Assembly: GCF_000002995.4 (NCBI RefSeq)
Contig: NW_025062479.1
Location: 23,676,221-23,740,220, forward strand
DNA: 64,000 nucleotides
Direction: 5' to 3'
From: Brugia malayi
Lineage: Eukaryota; Nematoda; Chromadorea; Rhabditida; Onchocercidae
Shown in pieces: positions 1 through 11,888 of this stretch. Every line of letters begins with the position of its first letter. Within the stretch, counting starts at the first letter, position 1. The translations under genes were made by a program, and so were the position numbers. The notes below the pieces were generated by a model that saw only the letters and a program-made list of their open reading frames with translations, made no database searches and was not told the DNA's origin.

Positions 1-340
1 TTTAGGATCAAGATTTAGAATCCTTTTTCAATACACCTTATCGATCATTCAAGAAATGAAGTGAGATACTGATAGTAAATCAATCCTTCTATTTTTGTTT
101 CATCATCTTTATTATTCAATTCCTTCTACCATTTTTCTATATGAGAAATATTACAATAAAAACTACAGCCTAGTTTTTCTGAACCCCGTCCAACCATTCA
201 ACCATTAGTAGCAAAAACAATAAACATAGAGAAAAAAAAATTAATGAAATATTAAATCAACTGGAAACCATCCATAAATAATACACTAGTGTTATCATTG
301 TGAAAAAGAACGAGAAACATGATATTAAATTTACATTTAC

Positions 341-908
341 CTTTTTAACTCCTAATTCCTTCCAAACTGTTTGCAGCATACGCCAATTATTGATCCAATC
401 AACTTCATTTCGCGAATTCCACTTCACTTTTTTCAAAGAAATTTTTCCTGGGAAAAGCAATTCTGTTAGCTGACAATAAGCAGCACCCGAAGACAACTCC
501 TCAATGCGTGTGAAATTAGCCTATAAAGAAAGTAAGAAATTGTGAACATGGAACCATATAAACAAAAAAAAAAAAAGTGAAATTCTATAAATACATCTAT
601 CAAAATGTTCTTTATCAAAAAATATTTCCGGATAGTTCATCTCCTAACAGCTATAACATTTCATGCCGAAGACTGCCGGACAAAAGTTACAATTTTCTCA
701 GTTAATTCGATTGCTGCAATTTGTTGAGCATTTAGCATATAAATCATTTAATCGAATAAAAAATCAATAAATTTTCATCTCCGTTTAAATCAAAAAAAAT
801 TTCGGTAAATATTGTCATTACCCGTAAAAAATTATTGACAAACGCTAAAAGCTCATTTCTTGAACATTGTTCGAGTGTTGCTGATGTTGCATACACATTT
901 ACAACCAT
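341..908 (-). CDS. EB1-family microtubule plus-end tracking protein, 5' part (partial)
   Basis: Two phase-0 exons on the minus strand, 822-908 (29 codons) and 341-520 (60 codons), give the first 89 residues of an EB1/MAPRE protein. The start MVVNVYATSATLEQ resembles the canonical MAVNVYSTSVT opening. The second exon carries the calponin-homology core with the hallmark SGAAYCQL, LLFPGKISLKKVK and LGVKK. Splice sites are GTAATG/TTTATAG, then a GTAAATG donor at 340. EB proteins bind growing microtubule ends through this CH domain and recruit partners through a C-terminal coiled coil; the rest of the CH domain and the coiled coil lie beyond the left edge. The ATG at 908-906 is chosen by homology; an acceptor-like ATTTTAG ends 16 nt upstream of it (AG at 926-925), so the mRNA may be trans-spliced. 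No further exon is visible in 1-340. Confidence 0.92.
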
Positions 909-2748
909 TGCAATGGTCAAATTGCTAAAATTGCATCAAAAATAATTAATGACAAATAAAATAAATAAAATAATATAACTTGAAAAAATTTTTTCAATTT
1001 TAAGATTAAATAAAATTAAGCAAAATGAAATTCTGACGAAAAGAATGATACTTGATGCATAGAAAAGCTTAACATTAAACTATTAATTATCAGATTTAAT
1101 TTCTCAAAATTAAATATAAAACAAAGATTAAACTCATTTATAAATTTTCATTATCAAATTCAAAGGTTAAACTTATACCCACCGCTAATTCTACCCGAAA
1201 TAAACCGAACAATGACAAAAGCAACGAATGAATACAAAAGTATGAACCAATCGCATTAATAAATTAAACGGATCAATTCACGGCCGAATTATTGGTCGTA
1301 CACTTCCATAGCGCTACCCGCAACATTTTCAATTTTTCTCTCTCTCTCCCTTTCTTTCCCTCTCTCTCTCTCTTTCCCTTCTCGATTTCAAATTAATTTT
1401 CATATGCTAATTTTGTAACAAAACAAACTTTCCTGTCTATGCCATTTATAAATAATTATTTAAAAAAAGAAAAATGATACATTATCGATGTATCATTTGA
1501 TTCCTTTTCTTTTGTTTCTTTTTTTGACGGAGTTTTCACGTAGATTGCAAGTTTAAGTCATTAACGTGAGAAAAATGTTGTAATTCACTGTGTTACGCTT
1601 TATATAATATAATGTTTTACTGTTTACGACATTACATTCAGGAAAATTTTGTCGCCCCGGATCAGGAATGCAATCAAGAAGATAGCTATTACATAGGCGA
1701 GCAAAATGGCGCAAAAAGGAACGAACAGATCAATTCGTTTTGATCAATCATTATTTCACTTATTTATAACTGATCTTTAATCCTTGTTAAACTAACTAAC
1801 TGACTTACTAAATATCATTCATATTTGTCTTTCTTTGCTGTATTACTGCTTTCGTTTGTTTGGTTACTGACTTGTGATTTCTACTAGGATTATTATTATT
1901 ATTATTATTATCACTTATCATGCCTAACTAATTATCACTTATTAAGATTTATCAGGTGTTTACTTTTCCATTACTTTTGTTTATAAAAGTTTATAAAGGA
2001 AGAATTCTCTTTTCTTCCTCGTATTTGTTTTATTTATGCATTCAATTTATCTATTTGTATTTTGATCTTTTCTAGATCTCCATCCTTTCTTCACTTACAT
2101 TTCACTAATTAATGCTACTTAATTAATTTGTACTACTTCTCAAGGTTATTCTGTGATTTTAATAAAAATTTGGCATCTTTTAAAATTATAGCACTGAAAA
2201 CTATTGAATTATTTATCACTAATTACTTCATTGTGTATCGATTGCTGCCTTTCGCATATTTATTGAAAATTCATTTCGACATGAACAATTAAACTTTGCG
2301 TCTAATTTTCTAACTTTTTAATCAAAATTGACAAACTTTATGCTTGAATTCATAGGTTTTTCCATACGATTGCAAATACTAATTACTGTTTTGACTGTTT
2401 TATTTGAAAGATATTTGCATATGAAAGTATGAAAGACATAAAGGAAGAAGAAAGTTTGTAGATAAATTAGAAATGAGTGGCATTTAACAAGAAAATTTTC
2501 TGTATATCTGTTACATATCAGAAGTTCGCTACTATCACCAGCTGAGGTGACAACTGTAACAATTAATGTGACAGACATTTGTGTGTCACATATTACTTTC
2601 CTCAGTTACTTAATCTGTGATAGGTTACAATGACATTTCTTACATAGCTGACAAATTCAAATTAAATAGTATTATTTTAACTCTCTCAATTAAGACAAAT
2701 TAAGTTGCTGTCTAGAAAATATGCAAATGTTAAGATCGAGTGGAATCT
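909..2748. other. Intergenic spacer between EB1 and HSP12 genes
   Basis: No exon recognised on either strand. It serves as the 5' flank of the EB1 gene and the 3' flank of the HSP12 gene. It contains a pyrimidine tract of CT repeats (about 1335-1382) and an ATT trinucleotide run near 1890-1910. Open frames here, such as a minus-strand one at 2318-2578, have no family resemblance and no splice context. Confidence 0.6.
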
Positions 2749-3248
2749 TTATTTTTTCTTATCGGCTGTAATAACAAGATGACCTTTGGTTGTAAGTCTC
2801 GATTTTAATGTTTGAATTTCTATGTCTGAGGGCAGATTGTAGCTTCGACTAATTTCTCGTCTAATTTCACCGATTTCTCCTTCTTTTGGTTCTCTGAAGC
2901 ATCGGACAACTAACTGATCACCGATTACTTTAACCTAAACACAGAATGATTGGTTATTTTCAGCAATAGTTGGAGTATTTTTTGAGTGGAATTCCCTAAA
3001 TTGATTTAAATTATTTAATAAAATTTTTGATCTTTCAAATGTAACAAATTTTAGGCAACGATCAAAAGTGCAAATGAACGACGACATACTTCGATATCGT
3101 TCGGTTGAAAATACACGGCTTCGAGAACGACTTCAAATTTTTCAGCTGTGTTAACGACTTTTACTTTGCCGTCATTCTTATTGAGTGGCCAATCCCATTG
3201 GTCAATCCTTTTTAAATTATCCGAAATTTCAACATTTATCGTCGTCAT
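2749..3248 (-). CDS. HSP12-type small heat-shock protein (alpha-crystallin domain)
   Basis: Two exons, 3090-3248 (53 codons) and 2749-2934 (61 codons plus TAA), joined by a 155-bp phase-0 intron with GTATGT donor and TTTAG acceptor. The 114-residue product is almost only an alpha-crystallin domain, as in the nematode HSP12 family (about 110 aa): a short N-terminus, the WDWPL motif near residue 18, NTAEKFEV, then QLVVRC, REISRSYNLP and the final LTTKGHLVITADKKK. The family lacks the long N-terminal arm and C-terminal extension of larger sHSPs and is usually cytosolic; reported chaperone activity is weak. The ATG at 3248-3246 is the first in frame; a possible trans-splice acceptor (TTTTTAAG) ends 11 nt before it. 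An AATAAA overlaps the stop codon (2753-2748), so the 3' UTR may be very short. Confidence 0.95.
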
Positions 3249-3259
3249 TGGTATCAATG

Positions 3260-5685
3260 CTTAAAAATGGAACAATTGCTTTTAATTTGTTGAAAATACC
3301 GAAAGAATTTTTCAATTTCATTAATTTCGATTTATATGTGTCGAAAATGACTGAAACAACGACACTACCGGACAAATGTGACATAGGGGCAAATAGTTGT
3401 TTCGTTGAAATTTTCAATAATTTCAAAAAAAGAGTATGGATCTTAAATGGAAGGTGGCAAATATGAAATGCTGAACGGATAAATATTTGAAAAATTCGAG
3501 AAAAGATGACGGATTAGAGAATGTCATCCGGTTATCGGGAAGCAGTAATCAGGAAAAGTTGCTTGGAAGTGAAATGATACGAGAATTAAACAAAATATTA
3601 ATAGCTGTAAGAAAAGTATTACTAACATCTGTGTAGTCAGTTATTTATCCGTTGCAAATAGCATTGTAATCATTTAGGGTGGAGCATATTGGAGAAATTT
3701 GAATTTGTAAAATTAAATTTGACAAAGGAAAATGAAAAGTTAAACGTCGCTTTGCTAATTTTCATTTCTTTCTAATGCTATTTGCATTTGTTAAGAAAGA
3801 AAGAAAGAAAGAAAGAAGGAAAAAGAAAATGCGAAATAATTTAGAATGGAAACAAGAAAGCGAACAAAGATGAAACATATGGACTTCAGACAATTTACTA
3901 AAAAATAACCTTCGGACATTTCACAGCTATTTTTTGCAGTTAAAATGGCACAGCTGCCATTTTGTCATCTTAATTAATCTGTTCCAATTTTTTAGTACCA
4001 ATTTGTAATTCTCAAATTATAAATGAAAGTAATAATCGACGATGTGCGGCGCTCACTGAAATAATTCGTTCTTTCCACTTTTTATTTTAATTTAGTATTT
4101 CAATAGGCAAAAATATCATTTACAATTGCTTAATAATTGCTTCTTTGTTTTTCATTTTTCATCAATTTTATTACTTTTTCTTTGATAATTTTCTTTCTTT
4201 CACACTTTTCTCCTTATTATATGAAAGTTATAAAAAATATAATTTTCTTACTAATTTTTTTTATTGGAATTGTTAAATTTTATTAGTTAATTTTAAAGTT
4301 TCAAAGTGTTTGAACTATCAAATAATCATCTCACTTTTATTTGAAACTAACACATAAATCCTTACAATTTGAAATCTTATGAACATGTGGACTGCTAAAG
4401 AGATTCCTCTTCTCTACCTGTCGAACTTTTAATCTTTATTTGACAATGGCTCAAAAGTGGAAGAAGAAAGATGGAGCAAAAGTATGTCCAAAAAGTACGT
4501 TGAAATTACAGAGTTTACAACTGATAGCATTTTATTAGATATTTTCACTGTTTTATTGTTAAGAAGAAAAATAAATAAGTTAGATTGCTTCGTAAATTAT
4601 CAGTTCATCAGTTATCAATTTATCAGTGTAAATTTGAGATTTTAAAACTCATATCTGATAAATAATAAATAGTTAATATCAGGATTGATGTTTTATAATG
4701 GCATCCTGTACTTATCACATGTGTATTTGTCATTTTATCAGTTACAAAATTCATTGATAACACAAGAAAGGAAGGAATGGAATTTTGACAAAATATAATT
4801 TTTTCACTCCGAAAAAGATTAGTCAAAAAAGCTAATCTTTAATTATTCAAAATTTGTTGAATGGTATTGAGGGAATTAATTTTTTTAGTGTCCTGATAAT
4901 ACGATGATCTACATAAAGTGTTAAATTTGTTTTTTTTTTTTTTGCAATGGATGCATAAATTGAAAGCTGTTTTTTTTTTCTTTTTTTTGCAGATTAATAA
5001 AGTTGCAAAAGTTCAATGATATCATAGTAAGTTGAAAATTCAAGGTTTAAATATATTTCAATTTGTCATTGATTTATTCTAGCATTTTTAAAAAATTATC
5101 GTTAAATTTATTGAAGCAATAATTCTATTACTTTTTTTTCTCCTAAATCTTTAACACAAACTGAAATGTTTTTGTTTTTAACAAAGGCAAAATAACCTTT
5201 TTGCAAAATGATTATTCAAAACAATTTGTATAACAAGCAACCTTGTTGATTTGTTCCTTTTCGAAAAGTTACTATTTGATTTGATTACGAGTTATCCGTA
5301 AGTTTGTATGAAAGAAGTATAAAACAGAAATATCTTTTATCATCACAACAAATGACATTTTGTCTTTGTTTATTTCGAAATAGTTCTTACTTTTATATGA
5401 ATGTAAACAAGTCTGACTGACATGAAATGCATTTTCATACTATTAAAATATTCGTTCACTTAAAACTTATTCCGCCTAAGTGTAAACTGAGCTAGCATTA
5501 ATTAAATTTTCAGAATAATAAGCAACTTAGTAACGACCTCCTATTAATATACTTAGTTTAGGATGAACACGCCGCACCTTAAGGTTCAAAATAAAAAATA
5601 CAAGTTACTATCGAATGAAAGATATCTATTGTTGATTAATTCAAACGATGAATTCAAAAGTTTGTAAAATGATGTTTTAACAGTT
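3260..5685. other. Intergenic spacer upstream of HSP12
   Basis: No exon supported. It contains a GAAA tetranucleotide run near 3795-3818 and T-runs near 4930-4990. Short open frames (3185-3466 plus, 4457-4645 plus, 4623-4826 minus) show no recognised domain and are taken as chance. Confidence 0.55.
3489..3502 (-). promoter_or_regulatory. Weak candidate heat-shock element upstream of HSP12
   Basis: TTC-ga-GAA at 3495-3502 fits the two-unit HSE rule (TTCnnGAA). A further GAA at 3489-3491 is spaced by 3 instead of 2. It lies about 240 bp 5' of the HSP12 start. Such motifs are frequent by chance in AT-rich DNA, so support is weak. Confidence 0.2.
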
Positions 5686-5766
5686 TTAACATGGTGAATC
5701 AGCAATCATATTTGCAGCTTCATTAAGAGATTCTAAAGCTTTCTTCTCACCTTCCGCTGCTATCAC
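5686..5766 (-). pseudogene. Stomatin remnant, C-terminal exon fragment
   Basis: Minus-strand frame of 26 codons plus stop, opening VIAAEGEKKALESLNEAAN and ending ADSPC. This is the stomatin segment normally reading VIAAEGEQKASRAL..AADVIAESPAALQLRYLQTL. It starts directly after an AG acceptor at the same phase-0 boundary as exon 8 of the intact stomatin gene at 46880. Homology stops at the SP; the expected LQLRYLQTL continuation is replaced by Cys and stop. With 6411-6520 it seems to be a broken MEC-2-like paralogue. The alternative is a live exon of a rearranged gene. Confidence 0.75.
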
Positions 5767-6410
5767 CTTCAAAAACAGTAATCAAACTAAGTAAGTTATA
5801 TGATTATTTTTGATAATTTGCATTACTGAATATTGAATTCCATTATCGAATTATTAGTATTATAGTCTAATTAATCAGGTTCAATGAATAGAAATGCACT
5901 AAAATGAATTACGACAAACTCATGTTAAGGTGGGATGAAGTAATACAACATTTCGCATTACTAAATATTGAATTCGATTATCAATTCAAACATATCCTTT
6001 TAGTATATTCTTTTAAATTTTAGAAGAGAGGTAAAGACCGAGACCGGGGCAATCTTATTTTTTTAGAAGCTTTAACATGTCCTTGCAAAATACTTGCTTG
6101 ATGATAAACCATTAACAAAGCAACAATAAACATGTTCTTGCTTTAGTTATCACAGAAAATACTACTTATTATGTTAATCATACGTATAAAAAAATTCATA
6201 AATGATAAAATGATAAAGTAGAGAAAAATTCGATCAAAATTTTAAGTTTTTCAAAAATTATTTTTTATCTCTCATTACTTTTCTTTTTCGCTATCTCTCT
6301 TTTTACCTTCTACTTTTAATCTTATTCTCATCTATTTTAAAATTTTCTTTAAAAATCATCAAAAAAAATTTTTTAATTGTAAGAAATCAGTAACCAATTA
6401 AATTTGAAAC
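5767..6410. other. Spacer between the two stomatin remnants
   Basis: No band-7 core exons can be found on the minus strand here. There is an internal duplication: GCATTACTGAATATTGAATT near 5820 recurs with small changes near 5955. The segment 5990-6150 is duplicated again at 6954-7060. Confidence 0.6.
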
Positions 6411-7060
6411 CTTAACACAAACACAAGCTGAAAATGGTAGCGCTAATAAGACGGCAACATATGCCACAATTGTAAGTATCCAACCACAAATGCCAAACTC
6501 ATGTTTAATACCAGCTGGAATCATCTACCATCTACTAATGTTTTGAATTGAAATTGTTTATGCTTGAAAAAACAAAGAAAAAAAATAGTAAACAATAAAA
6601 TTACTTTTACCAGAATATGCCTTATCTAGCCATTTTCATTTTAATATTTTTAATTACTTTCTCCTTAACACTGAATCTTTCTGCCTTGAATCATATTACA
6701 AGTTTTTTCTTTTTTTGTTTAAATTAAAATTAATAAATTCTCAGCATAAAATGAGATGAAACTCTTTGGCACAGCATGTAACTCGTATTTGTTCAACAAA
6801 TTTTAATCGACTGAATTAAACAATTATCGGATTAGAAAGTGAATAATTTCAAAAATAATCTCGCTTAACTTGCTAGATAAAGCAACAAAATCAAAATCAA
6901 TGAACACAACATATAATTTTTGATTGTAAATGGAAAAACCGAAGTCAATTAAAACCTATCCTTTTAGTATATTATTTTAAATCTTAGAAAAGAGGTAAAG
7001 AGTGCGCTTGATGACAAACCATTATAACAAAGCAACAATAAACTTCTTCTTGCTTTAGTT
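5990..7060. repeat. Direct duplication flanking the stomatin hairpin exon
   Basis: Copy A (about 5990-6150) and copy B (about 6954-7060) share TATCCTTTTAGTATATT, AGAGGTAAAGA, CTTGATGA.AAACCATTA and AAAGCAACAATAAAC, in the same order and orientation. Copy B lacks roughly 50 bp of copy A's middle. The two copies bracket the hairpin-exon remnant, and copy B abuts the 11-bp satellite. Confidence 0.8.
6411..6520 (-). pseudogene. MEC-2-like stomatin remnant, membrane-hairpin exon
   Basis: Minus-strand reading frame HEFGICGWILT followed by a hydrophobic stretch and ALPFSACVCVK, then a GTTTCA donor. This matches the single hydrophobic hairpin of MEC-2-type stomatins (EFGVCGWILT .. LPISACMCIK), including the conserved proline and the cysteine pair that is palmitoylated in the family. 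The 5' edge is probably the ATTCCAG acceptor just before CTGGTATT, matching the phase of exon 2 in the intact gene. The next exon should encode VVxEYERAVIFRLGR, but the 645 bp down to the C-terminal fragment contain no band-7 core. Internal deletion or pseudogenisation is the simplest reading. Confidence 0.75.
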
Positions 7061-7062
7061 AC

Positions 7063-9895
7063 CAATTACAAACCACTTACAAACCAATTACAAACCACTC
7101 ACAAACCACTTACAAATCAATTACAAACCCCTCACAGACCAATTACAAACCACTTACAAACCAATTACAAACCAATTACAAACCACTCACAAACCAATTA
7201 CAAACCACCTACAAACCAATTACAAACCACTCACAAACCAATTACAAACCACTCACAAACCACCCACAAACCAATTACAAACCACTCACAAACCAATTAC
7301 AAACCAATTACAAACCACTCACAAACCACTTACAAACCAATTACAAACCACTCACAAACCAATTACAAACCACTCACAAACCAATTACAAACCAATTACA
7401 AACCATTTACAAACCACTTACAAACCACTTACAAACCAATTGCAAACCATTTACAAACCATTTACAAACCAATTACAAACCACTCACAAACCAATTACAA
7501 ACCACTTACAAACCAATTACAAACCACTCACAAACCAATTACAAACCACTTACAAACCAATTACAAACCACTTACAAACCAATTACAAACCACTTACAAA
7601 CCAATTACAAACCACTTACGAACCAATTACAAACCAATTACAAACCGCTTACAAACCAATTACAAACCACTCACAAACCAATTACAAACCACTTACAAAC
7701 CAATTACAAACCACTCACAAACCAATTACAAACCACTCACAAACCAATTACAAACCACTTACAAACCAATTACAAACCACTCACAACCAATTACAAACCA
7801 TTTACAAACCAATTACAAACCACCTACAAACCACTTACAAACCAATTACAAACCACTACAAACCGATTACAACCACTTACAAACCGATTACAAGCCACTC
7901 ACAAACCACTTACAAACCACTTACAAACCAATTACAAACCACTTACAAACCACTTACAAACCAATTACAAACCACTTACAAACCAATTCCAAACCACTCA
8001 CAAACCAATTAAAATCCACTTAAAACCAATTATAAACCACCTATAAACAATTACAAACCACTTATAAACCAATTCCAAACCAATTACAAACCAATTACAA
8101 ACCAACTACAAACCACCTACAAACCAATTACAAACCACTTACAAACCACCCACAAACCAATTAACAAACCACCTACAAACCAATTACAAACCACCTACAA
8201 ACCAATTACAAACCACTTACAAACCACCCACAAACCAATTACAAACCACCTACAAACCAACTTACAAACCACCTACAAACCAATTACAAACCACTTACAA
8301 ACCAATTACAAACCAACTACAAACCACTTACAAACCACTTACGAACCAATTACAAACCAATTACAAACCGCTTACAAACCAATTACAAACCACTTACAAA
8401 CCAATTACAAACCACTCACAAACCAATTACAAACCACCCACAAACCAATTACAAACCACTTACAAACCAATCACAAACCACTTACAAACCATTTACAAAC
8501 CAATTACAAACCACTCACAAACCAATTACAAACCATTTACAAACCAATTACAAACCACCTACAAACCACTTACAAACCAATTACAAACCACCTACAAACC
8601 GATTACAAACCACTTACAAACCGATTACAAACCACTCACAAACCACTTACAAACCACTTACAAACCAATTACAAACCACTTACAAACCAATTACAAACCA
8701 CTTACAAACCAATTACAAACCACTCACAAACCAATTAAAAACCACTTACAAACCAATTACAAACCACCTACAAACCAATTACAAACCACTTACAAACCAA
8801 TTACAAACCAATTACAAACCAATTACAAACCAACTGCAAACCACCTACAAACCAATTACAAACCACTTACAAACCACCCACAAACCAATTACAAACCACC
8901 TACAAACCAATTACAAACCACCTACAAACCAATTACAAACCACTTACAAACCACCCACAAACCAATTACAAACCACCTACAAACCAACTACAAACCACCT
9001 ACAAACCAATTACAAACCACCTACAAACCAATTACAAACCACTCACAAACCAATTACAAACCACCTACAAACCAATTACAAACTACTCACAAACCAATTA
9101 CAAACCACTTATAAACCAATTCCAAACCAGTTACAAACCAATTACAAACCACCTACAAACCAATTACAAACCACTCACAAACCAATCACAAACCACCTAC
9201 AAACCAATTACAAACCACCTACAAACCAATTACAAACCACCTACAAACCAATTACAAACCACTTACAAACCACCCACAAACCAATTACAAACCACCTACA
9301 AACCAACTACAAACAACTACAAACCAATTACAAACCACCTACAAACCAATTACAAACCACTCACAAACCAATTACAAACCACCCACAAACCAATTACAAA
9401 CCACTCACAAACCAATTACAAACCACTTATAAACCAATACAAACCAGTTACAAACCAATTACAAACCACCTACAAACCAATTACAAACCACTCACAAACC
9501 AATCACAAACCACCTACAAACCAATTACAAACCACTCACAAACCAATTACAAACCAATTACAAACCACTTACAAACCAATTACAAACCAATTACAAACCA
9601 CTCACAAACCAATTACAAACCACTTACAAACCAATTACAAACCAATTACAAACCACCTACAAACCATTACAAACCACTCACAAACCACTTACAAACCAAT
9701 TAGAAACCAATTACAAACCACTCACAAACCAATTACAAACCACCTACAAACCAATTACAAACCACTCACAAACCAATCACAAACCACTTACAAACCAATT
9801 ACAAACCACTCACAAACCAATTAAAAACCACTTAAAACCAATTATAAACCACCTATAAACTATTTACAAACCACTTATAAACCGCCTAAAACTGT
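7063..9895. repeat. Satellite array of 11-bp units (CAAACCAMYYA type)
   Basis: About 2.83 kb, or roughly 255 copies, of an 11-bp unit CA[A/C][T/C][T/C]ACAAAC. Common forms are CAATTACAAAC, CACTTACAAAC, CACTCACAAAC and CACCTACAAAC, often alternating as 22-bp dimers. The plus strand is almost free of G. Rare variants recur in the same order (a cttacGaacc/accGctt block near 7620 and 8343; a pair of accGattac near 7864 and 8601), showing a higher-order duplication of roughly 725-737 bp. A 190-codon open frame at 7440-8012 is a by-product of a unit with no stop codons, not a gene. Confidence 0.97.
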
Positions 9896-11888
9896 CTTAT
9901 TTCATGTAATTAAAAATAAAAACAAAAGTTTTCTGTGCCGATAAAAAAAAAAAAACGAGCTTTCTGTGCTATTTGCATTTCAGGATATTAGCAAATCATT
10001 CGAACTAGACAAGATGGACAAATGCGTTAAAAGGAAAGTTGAAAAATTAGAAAAAAAACTGCAATCCAAAACAATTTTCGTTATTTGGATAAAGTTTTGG
10101 CTAGAAATTTCTGGAAAATATTTGCATTGCACTGAGAATGGCTCAGTGAATAATGCTTTCGCTTTTTCTATTGTGATAAATTCACTGCAATCAGATTGAT
10201 GGATAGATCATTTACTATATTATGTTTGCAGCAGAAAAAAGTTGATTAGAACAAAGTTAAATAATACATAAAGTTTGCTAAATTGATGGGTTAAATAAAC
10301 GATATTCACAACAGATTGTTTTAAATTGCAATTAAAGGCAAGCGAAGAGAACACATAGTTGGATATTTATATAAAACATATTTTGTCATTTTCTTTGCTA
10401 TTTATTGCTCTTAATTATTGAAGACTAAGAATTGTGCAGATTTATAGCGCGGATCGAGTAGTTGAAGTAATGACATGGTCATAGATCGCAAAACGATAAC
10501 TTCTGGTTCGGCATTTCATAGTAATATTGATTGTTCTCGTTTTTTTTTTTTTTTTTTGAACAGTTTTATTAATATTTGAAATTCATTTTTCTTTATACAT
10601 TTTATAAAAGATTTTTTAGATTTTAAGATTTCATTTTTTTTTTTTTATACATTAAAGATTTTTTTTAGATGCTTCATTTATAAAAGATTTTTTTAGATTT
10701 TAGATGAGAAACACTAATTTAAGATGCCAATGAACTGATTAAATAATAGGACAATTACATTATTTTACCAATTTCACTAGAGCAAAAAAAATGAGCAAGA
10801 ATGCTACCAATTTCACTAGAGCAAAAAAATGAGCAAGAATGCTATAATTCAAAAACAAACCTGAAGATCTGCATGATCTACAAGAACACATTTTTTAATG
10901 TTAAATTTTAGACATGATCCAAAAATTACGGATACAAAATCACTGAAGTAGTTGCATTTATTTCTGGAAACCAGAAGGCTGTTCAATAATGCATCTAAGT
11001 GCTCTTAATGAGAGACATATAATGTTGTTTTATTATCTACAAGATAACAAAACTTTCTGTTCTAAAAGATAATTAGGAATTAAGTGAAGTACAAAAAAAA
11101 TTTTTATTTTTTGTATGGTATTACTATAGCAGAGCTCTCATTATATCTGCTTATCATTACATTTATCACTACATATGAATGCAATGACAAAGAATATTAT
11201 CAGTTGCCGGTAATGTTTGAAATTGGATGAAAGTGCGATTGCACTCGTTTATCAATGATAGATAATGTAGATTAGACATCACTCAAGGATTATATGGATT
11301 AACACAAATAGAAATATCGCCGTTCGTTCTGTTGGTATTGCCAGTCTTCGTTAAAGCATTTATCAGTGATAAGATGTGATAAGGATTTGACATATTCGTG
11401 ACACTGAAAAGTAGGCGACCGGATCAATTCTTTCGGTCTTTCAGTAATTAATTCCATTACTATGAGATGATTTGTAGATAGTTAGGGATGCATTTAAGTA
11501 TGGTATGCATGTATGTGTATGTGTGAATTTTTATGCATGTCCTTGTATATGTGCATGTAAACCGTTTGAGAGGTTGTGCAAATCATGGAACAGCAATATT
11601 GATAAAATTCTGTCAACTTTATTAAACATTTCTAAACAAAATAACAAAAGAAGAAAACTATTAGAACTCGTTAACTGAAATTCATAATACATAACGTGGC
11701 AGAAAAAAAAAAAAAAAGAAAAAATGACCGAACATTAAAGCGATTCACAAATTCCATTTGACAAAGTAATGAAAAAAGAAGAAAGTCTATAGAAAATTTC
11801 ATAGCTTTCACAATCGATCAAATTTCACTTTTCAAGCACAGAGTTTTGAAATGTATAAATTATATTTCAAGATTCTAATCAAACTGCT
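9896..11888. other. Spacer downstream of SURF1
   Basis: No exon recognised. A plus-strand frame at 9966-10199 (Lys-rich, acceptor-like ATTTCAG inside) has no family resemblance. It includes a small inverted repeat (10130-10148), a 35-bp tandem duplication (about 10769-10845, ATTTCACTAGAGC..), repeated TTTATAAAAGATTTTTTAGA blocks near 10600-10700, and an ATGT/GTAT-rich tract at about 11500-11565. The minus-strand AATAAA equivalent near 11612 could end the SURF1 transcript. Confidence 0.5.

Noticed and set aside
7440..8012. 190-codon open frame rich in TNYKP-like peptides
   Set aside because: It is read through the 11-bp satellite, whose unit contains no stop codon. All three plus frames are mostly open, and there is no start context or homology.
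7063..9895. CRISPR-like array
   Set aside because: Units are contiguous with no unique spacers, and the context is a eukaryotic gene region.
9966..10199. Possible small coiled-coil gene (KRKVEKLEKKLQSK)
   Set aside because: No homologue recognised, no partner exons, and the Lys/Glu bias is typical of A-rich sequence. Kept only as unresolved.
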